Assembly (NCBI GenBank): GCA_018436095.1
Contig: JAHDMJ010000025.1
Span: 1-64,000, forward strand
Source of the DNA: Clostridia bacterium
GTDB taxonomy: Bacteria > Bacillota > Peptococcia > DRI-13 > UBA5745
DNA length: 64,000 nt
Direction: 5' to 3'
A program made the translations under genes and the position numbers. The notes beneath the pieces are model-generated. The model searched no databases, was not told the origin of the DNA, and worked only from the letters and a program-made list of their open reading frames with translations. Positions 41,542 to 50,116 of this stretch are shown piece after piece (positions within the stretch are counted from its first letter, which is position 1; every line of letters begins with the position of its first letter).

Positions 41542-42534
41542 GTGGAAAAAATTTTAATCCGGTCTGCTGCCGCTAAGAGAGAGACAAGCAGCCAATTTTA
41601 TCATTTTTTGCCTTTGCTCTCCGCCCTTTTTTGTTTGGCTGTAGACCGACTCTTGCCGATGCATGATGACATTATGGTAAAAAATAAAGGGTATTTTCAT
41701 ATCTTTATGATTTTTTCCTGTGCTGTTTTATTGGTTTTAGTTTTGTATGCCATGATTTCTCCCGACTTTGCCAAAAAGTTTCGCTACCGGGCGGCTTTTA
41801 TTGCCGTTGCTTTTTTACTGCTGAATTTATATAACCTGGTCACGGAAAAACTGCTTTTGTTGCCGCAGCTCTATTTTCCCTTTCCCGATAAAATACTCAA
41901 TGTCTTCATCGGCGAACACCGGGTGCTGCTGAAATGTCTTCTGCATTCCACCCGCCTTCAGTTTATAGGGCTGGCTTTCGGCGTGGTCAGCGGGTTTTTA
42001 ACGGGGCTGCTGATTGGCTGGAGCAAAAAAGCCCACTATTGGATCAACCCCCTGGTCAAGCTGATGGGGCCCATTCCCTCCACTGCCTGGATTCCCATTA
42101 CCCTGGTGGCTTTCCCCACTACTTTTGGGGCCAGCGTATTCCTGGTAGCCTTAAGCGTTTGGTTTCCCGTCACAGTGCAGACCAGCTCCGGTATTCAAAA
42201 TGCCGAGAAGGCTTATTTTGAAGTGGCCAGCACCCTGGGGGCCAGCACCAGATATCAAATTGCCCACGTGGCTGTTCCGGCAGCCCTGCCCTCTATTTTT
42301 TTGGGGTTATTCAGCGGCGTCTGCTCTTCCTTCATCACCTTGATGACGGCGGAAATGCTGGGAGTCAAATACGGAATCGGCTGGTATGTCAACTGGCAGC
42401 GGGAGATCATGTCCTATGCCAACGTCTATGCGGGGCTGATTATTGTCGCCTTGTTTTGCTACCTGTTTATCACCTTGCTCTTTAAGTTCCGCAGCCGCTG
42501 GCTGGCCTGGCAAAAGGGGGTGATTCAATGGTGA
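41542..42534 (+). CDS. NitT/TauT-family ABC transporter permease
   Basis: A 330-aa permease of the nitrate/sulfonate/taurine/pyrimidine-precursor family. The N-terminal third (about 1-110) adds extra hydrophobic segments beyond the usual 250-aa permease; the C-terminal part has the EAA-like loop EVASTLGASTRYQIAHVAVPAALPS. The GTG at 41542 is chosen because GGAGGAGG lies just upstream; nothing supports the longer frame. It overlaps the ATPase gene by 7 bp. The family imports anions or amines; no sulfonate-specific mark is seen. Confidence 0.85.
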   Translation: MEKILIRSAAAKRETSSQFYHFLPLLSALFCLAVDRLLPMHDDIMVKNKGYFHIFMIFSCAVLLVLVLYAMISPDFAKKFRYRAAFIAVAFLLLNLYNLVTEKLLLLPQLYFPFPDKILNVFIGEHRVLLKCLLHSTRLQFIGLAFGVVSGFLTGLLIGWSKKAHYWINPLVKLMGPIPSTAWIPITLVAFPTTFGASVFLVALSVWFPVTVQTSSGIQNAEKAYFEVASTLGASTRYQIAHVAVPAALPSIFLGLFSGVCSSFITLMTAEMLGVKYGIGWYVNWQREIMSYANVYAGLIIVALFCYLFITLLFKFRSRWLAWQKGVIQW

Positions 42535-43304
42535 TATCCGGGGCGATCCGGATGCAAAATGTGCAAAAAATCTTTGAGAGCGAAGGCTATGAAAATGTCA
42601 GGGCTCTCGACCGGGTCAGCGTCACCATGGCGGCAGGCAGCTTTGTTTCTATTGTAGGAGCTTCCGGCTGCGGCAAAACTACACTTTTGCGCTTGATTGC
42701 CGGTTTGGAGAGGCCCAGCGGCGGCAACATTTTTGTGGACGACAAGGAGGTTGCCGGTCCCCATCATGAAAGAGGCCTGGTGTTTCAACAGGCCAAACTG
42801 TTTCCCTGGCTTAATTTGCATGAAAATATTGCTTTTGGTCTGCGGGCCCGGGGCCTTTATGAACAAGAGAGAGGGATTGTAGGAGAGCTCATCGATCTGG
42901 TGGGCCTAACGGGGTTTGAGAAAGCCTATCCTCATCACCTTTCCGGAGGAATGCAGCAGCGGGCAGCCCTGGCCAGGGCCTTGGCCAACCGCCCCAAGGT
43001 GCTGCTTATGGATGAACCCTTGGGAGCATTGGACTCTCTTACCCGGGAAGTTATGCAGGACGAACTGCTCAACATTTGGCAGTCCAGAGGGACCACCATG
43101 GTTATGGTGACCCATGACGTAGAAGAAGCCGTGTATCTCAGCGAAAAAATTCTGGTGATGACGCCCACCAACTCCCGGATAGAGAAAATTGTGGATGTAG
43201 CTATGGCCTACCCGAGGGTTCGGGAAAGTCAGGAGTTTCGCAGGATAAAAGAGCAGATTATGCAGGTGCTCAACATAAAAAGCCGCTTTCAGGCGGCGGA
43301 ATAA
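42528..43304 (+). CDS. NitT/TauT-family ABC transporter ATPase
   Basis: A 258-aa ABC ATPase of the SsuB/TauB type with Walker A GASGCGKTT, the Q-loop FQQAKLFPW, signature LSGGMQQRAALARAL, Walker B LLMDEPLGALD and switch histidine in VTHD. It energises the permease whose gene it overlaps. It is followed after 39 bp by the binding protein gene. Confidence 0.9.
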   Translation: MVISGAIRMQNVQKIFESEGYENVRALDRVSVTMAAGSFVSIVGASGCGKTTLLRLIAGLERPSGGNIFVDDKEVAGPHHERGLVFQQAKLFPWLNLHENIAFGLRARGLYEQERGIVGELIDLVGLTGFEKAYPHHLSGGMQQRAALARALANRPKVLLMDEPLGALDSLTREVMQDELLNIWQSRGTTMVMVTHDVEEAVYLSEKILVMTPTNSRIEKIVDVAMAYPRVRESQEFRRIKEQIMQVLNIKSRFQAAE

Positions 43305-43343
43305 AAAACCCGGGATGCAAGAATAAAAAAACAGGAGGCAAAC

Positions 43344-44462
43344 ATGAAAAGGAATAAGAAAAGAATTCTGGCAGGCATTATGATTTTATCGCTATTTTTA
43401 ACCGTCTTATCGGGCTGCGGCAGCAATCCCGCCCCAAGCTCCGGCGCCGATAGCCCGGCAGCCACCGAACCTTCTTCAGCGGCAGAAACCCCGGCTGCTC
43501 TGCCCGGCAGGAATGTAATTAAAAGCAGTGAAGCGGAATATGACGGCTATGTCGTTAAAGTGGTACTGGGCTCCGGTATCTGCGGCGCACCTTTACATAT
43601 GGCTATGGAGCAGGGCTATTTCGCCGAAGAAGGCATCGAAGTGGAATTTGTCAAAGTAGGTGACTCCACCATCCATGATCTCATTGCCACCGGCAAAGGC
43701 GATTGCGGCTATGCCATGCTGCCCGACACCATTTTACGGATTGACCAGGGGTTTGACTGCCGTATTGCCCTGGGCATTCATACCGGCTGTTTGGAAATTC
43801 TGGTGAAAGCTGATTCCGATATTACGGATATCACCAAACTCAGAGGCAAAAAGATTGGCGTTCCCGGTCTGGCCAGCTCCGGCCGGGTCTTTGCAACCCG
43901 GGCGCTGCAAAGCAAGGGCGTAGGCGTTACCGCCGACAATATGGAAGTTGAGTTTGTTGCCTTTTCCCGGGGCGAGCTTTCCCTGATGCTGGAAAACGGT
44001 ACCATTGATGCGGTGGCCATTAACGATCCCACTGCCGGAACCATTGTGGACAGCGGTGTGGGCAGATCGATTCTGGCCAATGCCACCCATCCCGATTACA
44101 AGGATGAGATATGCTGTGTCGGCCTGATGGGGCCCAAGTTTGTGGAAGAGCACCCCTATGCGGCGGCGGCTTTTCTCCGGGCTATCCAAAAGGGCGGTAA
44201 GTTTGTTACGGAAAATCCGGTGGAGACCGCCAGAATCCAGATTGAAAAGAACTATGTGGCCAGCGGCGATCCGGAGTTGTTTGCCCGGCTCCACCAGACC
44301 TATGACTACAGAACCTCTGTGGAAGGCGGCTACACCGGCCTTCTCAGCAATATGCAGGACCTTCAGCAGGCCGGTCTGATCAGTGGCGATCTGGATATTG
44401 AAAAGGTAGTGGCCCGGACCTATACGGTCTTTGATGATGTACCCGAGTCTCTCCTGAAATAG
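43344..44462 (+). CDS. NitT/TauT-family substrate-binding lipoprotein
   Basis: A 372-aa lipoprotein with lipobox LSGC (C25), a Ser/Ala/Pro-rich linker and an NMT1/THI5-like binding domain (LHMAMEQGYFAEEGIEVEFV, IGVPGLASSGR). It gives the ligand to the permease/ATPase pair upstream. ACAGGAGG precedes the ATG. A strong GC-rich hairpin follows. The family binds aromatic or aliphatic sulfonates, nitrate, or pyrimidine precursors; which one applies here is not visible. Confidence 0.88.
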   Translation: MKRNKKRILAGIMILSLFLTVLSGCGSNPAPSSGADSPAATEPSSAAETPAALPGRNVIKSSEAEYDGYVVKVVLGSGICGAPLHMAMEQGYFAEEGIEVEFVKVGDSTIHDLIATGKGDCGYAMLPDTILRIDQGFDCRIALGIHTGCLEILVKADSDITDITKLRGKKIGVPGLASSGRVFATRALQSKGVGVTADNMEVEFVAFSRGELSLMLENGTIDAVAINDPTAGTIVDSGVGRSILANATHPDYKDEICCVGLMGPKFVEEHPYAAAAFLRAIQKGGKFVTENPVETARIQIEKNYVASGDPELFARLHQTYDYRTSVEGGYTGLLSNMQDLQQAGLISGDLDIEKVVARTYTVFDDVPESLLK

Positions 44463-44490
44463 CGGGATCGTATAGCGGGATTATATTAAG

Positions 44491-44540
44491 AACCCCCCCA
44501 TCCCCCCGGCGGCTTCAATTTGAGGCCCCGGGGGGTTTTT
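44491..44540 (+). terminator. GC-rich terminator after the NitT/TauT operon
   Basis: Runs of C (44493-44507) can pair with CCCCGGGGGG (44526-44535), followed by TTTTT. A low-complexity stretch of about 9-nt period (GCATTTTTGCACTTTTGCA and on, 44541-44583) follows and reaches into the end of the LysR gene. Confidence 0.7.
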
Positions 44541-44570
44541 GCATTTTTGCACTTTTGCATCTTCACATTT

Positions 44571-45470
44571 TTACATCTTTGCACCGTAGGAATGGACAAA
44601 CTCCACAAAGGCGTTGGCTATGGGCGTTTGCACCCGGTTCTTGTTGAGGGCTATATAAAAATTTCTCTTAGGCAGTCCCGGCATATCCATTGCAAGAATT
44701 CTTTCCTGGCGGATATAGTCCCGGGCTGCCAGCTCTGAAACGATAGACAGGCCTAATCCTCCGGCAACGGCATGAATAAGGGATTGGGTATTGCTTAGCC
44801 GGGCGCTGATTTTTAGCCGGCCCGGATTAATGCCGATGGCTTTCAGGCTTTCCTCATATTGAAGTCTTGTGCCGGAGCCGGATTGCCGCACAACAAAGTA
44901 TTCCTTATCGATCAAATCTACGGTATCAGCGGCACTCATATTGAGATATCTCTCTTCGTAAGGAGCAATCATTACCAGGCTTTCCGATAAGAAAGCGTCA
45001 AAAAGGCAATTGGCGTTTTCGATTTTTGCGCCGACAAAACCAATTTCGCCTTTATAGGATGAAATAGCGTTTACGACTTCCAGAGAATCCGCCTGCTGCA
45101 GGTTAAACAGAACATCAGGATAGAGCTTATGAAAGGCTCCTAATATTTCAGGCAATATATACTGGGCCGGAACCGAAGAAGCCAGTATGTCGATACTGCC
45201 CGCATCGGAATCGGAAATGGTTTTTACGGATTGAATGGAGTTGTCCCGCAGAGACAGCAGATCCTTTGCATGGCGGTAAAATAAAATGCCGGATTTGGTG
45301 GGGATAAAATCTTTTGTAGAGCGGTAAATAAGCTGAGTATTCAGCTCTTTTTCAAGAGCGGTGATATAGGCGCTGATAGATGGCTGAGATAGAAACATTC
45401 TTTCCGCCGCTTTTGAAAAATTTTTTAATTCGTAAACATTAATATAGGCTTCCAACTGCTTGAAATCCAA
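44571..45470 (-). CDS. LysR-family regulator (CysB/YeiE-like)
   Basis: A 299-aa LysR regulator: winged helix-turn-helix at 1-60 (FSKAAERMFLSQPSISAYITALE) and a two-lobed effector domain from about 90. The N terminus LDFKQLEAYINVYELKNFSKAA resembles the group tied to selenium and sulfur metabolism. The TTG at 45470 is chosen because it gives the family-typical start and GGGGAG lies 5 nt upstream. It is convergent with the NitT/TauT operon, and could control it or act elsewhere. Confidence 0.83.
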   Translation of the reverse strand: MDFKQLEAYINVYELKNFSKAAERMFLSQPSISAYITALEKELNTQLIYRSTKDFIPTKSGILFYRHAKDLLSLRDNSIQSVKTISDSDAGSIDILASSVPAQYILPEILGAFHKLYPDVLFNLQQADSLEVVNAISSYKGEIGFVGAKIENANCLFDAFLSESLVMIAPYEERYLNMSAADTVDLIDKEYFVVRQSGSGTRLQYEESLKAIGINPGRLKISARLSNTQSLIHAVAGGLGLSIVSELAARDYIRQERILAMDMPGLPKRNFYIALNKNRVQTPIANAFVEFVHSYGAKM

Positions 45471-45506
45471 GATTTCTCCCCCCTTCACCGGCTCATAAAC
45501 CAGTAA

Positions 45507-46373
45507 TCATTTTTTCTTCCGAACCGGCGTCCAAACCTCGCTGTAAGCATAATCCTTTTTATGCTCATCCATTTTTGTAAAGGAAAAAGCAGGCAGGTTA
45601 AGAACCTCATAATCGGAAGCAGGCAGCCATTCGGAATAGATTCGTGCCATGGTATTTTGCAGAGTGAAGGGAAAGGGTCCCTCATTCGGAAACACTGCCC
45701 AGAGGCAGGCTTCCACCGGAATTTTTACCAAACGGTGGCTTACCTCCTCTTTTGTGGTCAGTACGCCGATCAGATGGGTCAGCTCACCTTCTTCTTTCAA
45801 AAAACCGGCGTCCGCTTCATAAGAGGCGTTGACGATTTGACAGGGCTCCATGTTTTGCAGCCCGTGCATTTCTTCTCTTTGTTCTTCTGTGATACTCCTT
45901 GCAAGCTCTACAATTGCATTGTTAACGCCCTCAAATTGCATGGGAACCCGCTTGCTTACACCGGCCAGATAAAAGGCTGGTTTTTCTTCGATTCTACATT
46001 CCATCGTATTTCCTCCTTTGATTGTGATGACAAACGAAAGTTTGGGGAAGGACTTGCTGATTCTCTTTTTGACTGCATCCGAGGGCAAAAAGCCGCTCCA
46101 TTTTTTGAAGGCACGGGTAAAGCCATCCATTGAACAATAGCCGTATTTATAAGCAATGTCCGTAACTTTTTCCCCCGTCAGCAAATCTTTATTGGCTTCC
46201 GATAACCGCCTGTTTTTTATATACTCACTCAATGGCATTCCCGCAAGATAGAAGAATACCGTCCTAAAGTGATAATCTGAGATTCCGACGTATTTAGAGA
46301 TCTCTTCCAGAGAGAGTTCATGGGTCAAATGTTCTTCGATATACTCAATGGCCCTGTTAAGTTCCTGCAGCAT
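45507..46373 (-). CDS. AraC-family regulator with GyrI-like domain
   Basis: A 288-aa protein with an N-terminal AraC DNA-binding domain (two helix-turn-helix units in about 1-105, with YCSMDGFTRAFKKWSG) and a C-terminal GyrI-like ligand-binding domain (about 125-288, ending in EVWTPVRKK). Such proteins (Rob/BmrR type effectors) often sense drugs or small hydrophobic molecules. GGGGGGAAG precedes the ATG at 46373. It lies 36 bp upstream of the LysR gene on the same strand, so the two may be co-transcribed. Confidence 0.85.
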   Translation of the reverse strand: MLQELNRAIEYIEEHLTHELSLEEISKYVGISDYHFRTVFFYLAGMPLSEYIKNRRLSEANKDLLTGEKVTDIAYKYGYCSMDGFTRAFKKWSGFLPSDAVKKRISKSFPKLSFVITIKGGNTMECRIEEKPAFYLAGVSKRVPMQFEGVNNAIVELARSITEEQREEMHGLQNMEPCQIVNASYEADAGFLKEEGELTHLIGVLTTKEEVSHRLVKIPVEACLWAVFPNEGPFPFTLQNTMARIYSEWLPASDYEVLNLPAFSFTKMDEHKKDYAYSEVWTPVRKKK

Positions 46374-46454
46374 AGTCTTCCCCCCTTTCACTTCTGCATC
46401 ATATCAAAGCTGTTTTGGTAATGCTCGACTTTTGCATGAAAAAAATATCGAATA

Positions 46455-46570
46455 CTATTTTATCACGATAGCATAGGATAACAAGCACCATGCATCAGAG
46501 GCGTTGTGCACCAGATAAAAAACGGCGGTCAGCCCCGTAGGGCCGCCGCCGCTGATGATGGAATCAAAAA
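46455..46570 (-). pseudogene. Remnant of an AhpF/thioredoxin-reductase-like flavoprotein
   Basis: Directly after the peroxiredoxin stop, in another frame, the minus strand reads FDSIISGGGPTGLTAVFYLV, which resembles the start of the FAD-binding domain of AhpF/TrxB-type reductases (typically YDVIIIGGGPAGLTAA). It goes on for only about 15 more codons without resemblance and then stops. This is the place where such a reductase gene often follows ahpC. It looks like a decayed 5' fragment; the match is short, so it is not certain. Confidence 0.5.
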
Positions 46571-47136
46571 GGTTGTACCAACCCCATGAGTTCGGGGCTG
46601 GGCTTAAGGGAGTTGACGCCGGGATGCCACCTGGCAGGGCAAAGCTCACCGTTGTGCTGAGCCACAAACTGGGAGGCCTGAACCCGGCGGAGCAGCTCAT
46701 CGGCATTGCGGCCCACATCTCCTGCGAGGACTTCATAGGCGACAATTTTGCCTTCGGGATTGATAATAAATGTGCCCCGCTCAGCCACGCCTTCAGCTTC
46801 AATCAATACATCGAAATCCCGGGCCAGCTTACCTGTGGGATCGGCCAGCATGGGAAACTTAATTTTTTGAATGGTTGTGGAGGCATCGTGCCAGGCCTTA
46901 TGTACAAAATGGGTGTCACAGGAGACGGAATAGATTTCACAGCCGATTTCCTTAAATTTCTCATAGTTGTCGGCCAGATCCTCCAACTCTGTGGGGCAAA
47001 CAAAGGAAAAGTCGGCGGGGTAGAAGAAAAATACGGACCATTTGCCCAGCAAGTCCTGTTTGGTTATGGTTTTGGTCTGATTGTCCTGAAAAGCCAAAAC
47101 TGTAAAATCAGCAACTTCTTTGTTAATTATGGACAT
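46564..47136 (-). CDS. ahpC: AhpC-type 2-Cys peroxiredoxin
   Basis: A 190-aa cytoplasmic peroxidase that reduces hydrogen peroxide and organic peroxides. Peroxidatic C47 is in FVCPTE and resolving C166 in GELCPARW, the typical 2-Cys layout with normal spacing. AGGAGG precedes the ATG. Its usual partner reductase is missing, and only a fragment follows, so it must be recycled by a thioredoxin-type enzyme from elsewhere. A promoter is seen 121-149 bp upstream. Confidence 0.92.
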   Translation of the reverse strand: MSIINKEVADFTVLAFQDNQTKTITKQDLLGKWSVFFFYPADFSFVCPTELEDLADNYEKFKEIGCEIYSVSCDTHFVHKAWHDASTTIQKIKFPMLADPTGKLARDFDVLIEAEGVAERGTFIINPEGKIVAYEVLAGDVGRNADELLRRVQASQFVAQHNGELCPARWHPGVNSLKPSPELMGLVQPF

Positions 47137-47256
47137 AGCTCATTCCTCCTTGTTTATCTCGGATTAATCGGATTATATCTCAACGCCTTTGTCAAGGCTA
47201 ATATAGGCAATAGGATCCGGCTTATGACAGGCTGGAAATATCTAAATATTGAGTTT

Positions 47257-47285
47257 AGTTTATCATTGGCAAGTCTTACTGTCAA
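47257..47285 (-). promoter_or_regulatory. ahpC promoter
   Basis: On the minus strand, -35 TTGACA (47280-47285) and -10 TAAACT (47257-47262) are 17 bp apart. A leader of about 110 nt follows. No clear PerR box was found. Confidence 0.6.
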
Positions 47286-47410
47286 GAGACTTATTAGGAA
47301 TTATTCCTAAAAACTTTCTCCTGGGATTTCCCGGCTTTTTCTTGTACAATGGTAATTATAAATGGTAGTTGTAAGAAGTAGTTTATTAGGCTTTTGCCGG
47401 AGGGACAATT

Positions 47411-50116
47411 TTGCAAAAAAATCTGGTTGTTGGCATGCTGGCCCATGTGGATGCAGGCAAAACCACTTTGTCGGAGGCTATGCTCTTTCAAGGCGGTTAT
47501 CTCAAACGCCTGGGCCGGGTGGATCATCAGGACGCCTTTTTAGATACCTTTGATATAGAACGCCGCCGGGGCATAACGGTTTTTGCCAAGCAAGCCCTGC
47601 TGCCCTTGGAGGGAGTAAACCTTACCCTGCTTGATACGCCGGGCCATGTGGATTTTGCTGCGGAGATGGAACGGACTCTGCAGGTTCTTGATTACGCCGT
47701 ACTGGTAATCAACGGCTCCGACGGTGTACAGGGTCATACCCTTACCCTTTGGCAGTTGCTGGCCCGCTATGCCATTCCAACTTTTCTCTTCATCAATAAA
47801 ATGGATTTGGCCGGTACGGATCAGGCTGCACTGCTGGCTGAGCTGAAGGGGCGGCTGCATGAGGGCTGCGTTGCTTTTGACCGCAGACCCGATCAGGCGG
47901 AAGACATTGCCATGTGCGATGAAGAGGTATTGGCTGACTTTCTGGATAAGGGCTATATTAGTGATGCTGCCGTCATTTCTCTGATTCAAAAGCGGCGGCT
48001 TTTTCCTTGCTATTTTGGAGCGGCTCTTAAGCTGGAGGGTGTGGGTTCGCTGCTGGAGGGCTTGGAGCGGTATACCCGCTGCCCCGATTATCCCCAGGAA
48101 TTTGGGGCCAAGGTGTACAAAATTTCCCGGGATGGCCAAAACAACCGGCTGACTCATTTAAAAATTACAGGCGGCAGTTTGGCGGTAAAGGCTGCGTTGA
48201 GCAACGACCGGCTCTGGCCGGCGGAGACAATAAGCCATGAGATAGCTGAGGAGCGGATTTGGACGGAGAAAGTAAACCAGATTCGTCTTTATTCCGGCGA
48301 GAAATACCAGGCCGCAGACCTGGTCTGGCCCGGCGCCATCTGCGCCGTCACCGGATTAAATCATACTTACCCCGGCCAGGGACTGGGCATTGAGCCGGCC
48401 TCCCGGCCCCCCGCCCTGGAACCGGTTCTTTCCTTCCGGGTGATTTTACCTGAAGGCTGTGATCCTCTTCAGGCCTTGCGGCAACTGCGCCAATTGGAGG
48501 AGGAAGATCCTCAGCTAGCCATGACTTGGGAGGAAAGAACCCAGGAAATCCACTTGAATCTGATGGGCGAGGTGCAACTGGAAATTTTAGCCCACCTGAT
48601 CAAAGAGCGCTTTGGCTTGTCTGTGACCTTTGGCGCCGGCAACATCCTCTACCGGGAAACCATCAGCAGGCCGGTTATCGGCATGGGCCACTTTGAGCCT
48701 CTGCGCCACTATGCCGAGGTCCATTTGCTGCTGGAGCCGGGACCCCGGAACAGCGGCTTGCAGTTTGATACGGTCTGCAGTGAGGATGTTTTGCCCCGCC
48801 ATTGGCAGCGCCTGATTTTAAGCCATTTGGAGGAACGGGAGCATGCCGGCGTTCTGGCCGGAGCCCCCATTACCGATATGAAAATCTCTCTGCTGACTGG
48901 CAAAGGCCATATTAAGCATACAGAAGGCGGCGATTTTCGCCAGGCCGCTTACCGGGCTTTGCGCCAGGGCTTAATGCAGGCCATGGTTCAAGGCCAATGT
49001 CAGCTTTTGGAGCCTTGGTACCGGTTTCAACTGGAAGTGCCCAATGAAGCCGTGGGCCGGGCCATGACGGATTTGCAGAGAATGACCGATGATCTTTCCC
49101 TGCCTCAAATCAAGGGCGACCGCAGCCTTTTTACGGGCAGCGCTCCGGTGGCTGCTTTGCGGGATTATGCGGTGGAGGTGACGGCTTATACCCGGGGCTT
49201 GGGCCGGCTTTCCTGCTCCTTCAAAGGCTTTGCTCCCTGCCACAATCAGGAGGCAGTAACGGCGGCCATGGGCTACGAGGCTGAAAGGGACATGGAAAAC
49301 CCGGCGGATTCCGTTTTCTGCTCTCACGGCGCCGGCGTTACCGTAAAATGGGATCAGATAAAGGAGCATATGCATCTGGATTCCGGACTGAAGCTGGAGC
49401 AGCATGAGGAAGAGCAGCGGTTGGCAAGCTCTGGCGGCAGGTCAAAGGCTGGGGCCGATGAAAAGGGCCGGGGGCTGGATCAGGGTGCTTCCCTGCTGGA
49501 CAAGGAGCTGCAGGTCATTTATGAACGAACCTACGGCCCCGTCAAGCACCGGGATATTCTGCCTTCCGCCTCTTTAAAATCGAGGACAGATTTTGCCCCC
49601 CAAAAGCAAAACCGGCCCCTCGATGAAGGGCCGGAATACTTGCTGGTGGACGGCTATAATATCATTCACGGCTGGGAGGATTTAAGCGCCATCGCCCGGC
49701 AGAGTATGGATGCGGCCCGGCAGTTGCTCATGGATATTCTCAGCAATTATCAGGGCTTTCGCCGGCAGGAAATTATTTTAGTCTTTGACGCCTACAAGGT
49801 GCCGGGCAATCCGGGAGAGGTCAGCCGTTATTACAATATCAGCGTGGTTTACACCAAAGAAGCGGAAACCGCCGACGCCTATATTGAAAAGGTTACCTAC
49901 AGCATTGGCCGCAAGCACCGGGTAACGGTGGCTACCTCCGATGGGGCCGTGCAGATGATTATTTTGGGCCATGGGGCTTTGCGCCTCTCCCCTCAGGCCT
50001 TGCGGGGAGAGATTCAAAAGGCCGACGCGGAGATTTTTGCTATTGTGGAGGCCGGCAACCGCCAGCCTTTCCGCAATTCGATTAAACTGCCGCACAGCCC
50101 GGAACAGAAGCATTAA
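47411..50116 (+). CDS. TetM-like translation GTPase fused to a Rae1/YacP-type NYN nuclease
   Basis: A 901-aa two-part protein. Residues 1 to about 650 resemble EF-G/TetM-type ribosome-protection GTPases: G1 AHVDAGKTT, switch I RRGITV, G3 DTPGH, G4 NKMD, then EF-G-like domains. A variable linker (about 655-735) joins a C-terminal NYN domain (about 740-895) like B. subtilis YacP/Rae1, with acidic residues in LLVDGYNIIHGW, VFDAY, ETADAYIEK and TSDGAVQ. Rae1 cuts mRNA in the ribosomal A site, so the fusion would place a nuclease where TetM-like factors bind. GGAGGG lies 8 nt before the TTG start. It is not obviously a resistance gene. The stop overlaps that of the convergent desulfhydrase gene. 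Confidence 0.88.
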   Translation: MQKNLVVGMLAHVDAGKTTLSEAMLFQGGYLKRLGRVDHQDAFLDTFDIERRRGITVFAKQALLPLEGVNLTLLDTPGHVDFAAEMERTLQVLDYAVLVINGSDGVQGHTLTLWQLLARYAIPTFLFINKMDLAGTDQAALLAELKGRLHEGCVAFDRRPDQAEDIAMCDEEVLADFLDKGYISDAAVISLIQKRRLFPCYFGAALKLEGVGSLLEGLERYTRCPDYPQEFGAKVYKISRDGQNNRLTHLKITGGSLAVKAALSNDRLWPAETISHEIAEERIWTEKVNQIRLYSGEKYQAADLVWPGAICAVTGLNHTYPGQGLGIEPASRPPALEPVLSFRVILPEGCDPLQALRQLRQLEEEDPQLAMTWEERTQEIHLNLMGEVQLEILAHLIKERFGLSVTFGAGNILYRETISRPVIGMGHFEPLRHYAEVHLLLEPGPRNSGLQFDTVCSEDVLPRHWQRLILSHLEEREHAGVLAGAPITDMKISLLTGKGHIKHTEGGDFRQAAYRALRQGLMQAMVQGQCQLLEPWYRFQLEVPNEAVGRAMTDLQRMTDDLSLPQIKGDRSLFTGSAPVAALRDYAVEVTAYTRGLGRLSCSFKGFAPCHNQEAVTAAMGYEAERDMENPADSVFCSHGAGVTVKWDQIKEHMHLDSGLKLEQHEEEQRLASSGGRSKAGADEKGRGLDQGASLLDKELQVIYERTYGPVKHRDILPSASLKSRTDFAPQKQNRPLDEGPEYLLVDGYNIIHGWEDLSAIARQSMDAARQLLMDILSNYQGFRRQEIILVFDAYKVPGNPGEVSRYYNISVVYTKEAETADAYIEKVTYSIGRKHRVTVATSDGAVQMIILGHGALRLSPQALRGEIQKADAEIFAIVEAGNRQPFRNSIKLPHSPEQKH

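Noticed and set aside
44541-44583. Low-complexity stretch with about 9-nt period as a regulatory repeat
   Set aside because: It is short, imperfect, at the end of convergent genes, and best explained as slippage next to the terminator.
47411-50116. Tetracycline resistance gene of the TetM class
   Set aside because: The NYN nuclease fusion, host-like base composition and lack of mobile genes argue for a housekeeping role, although protection cannot be excluded.
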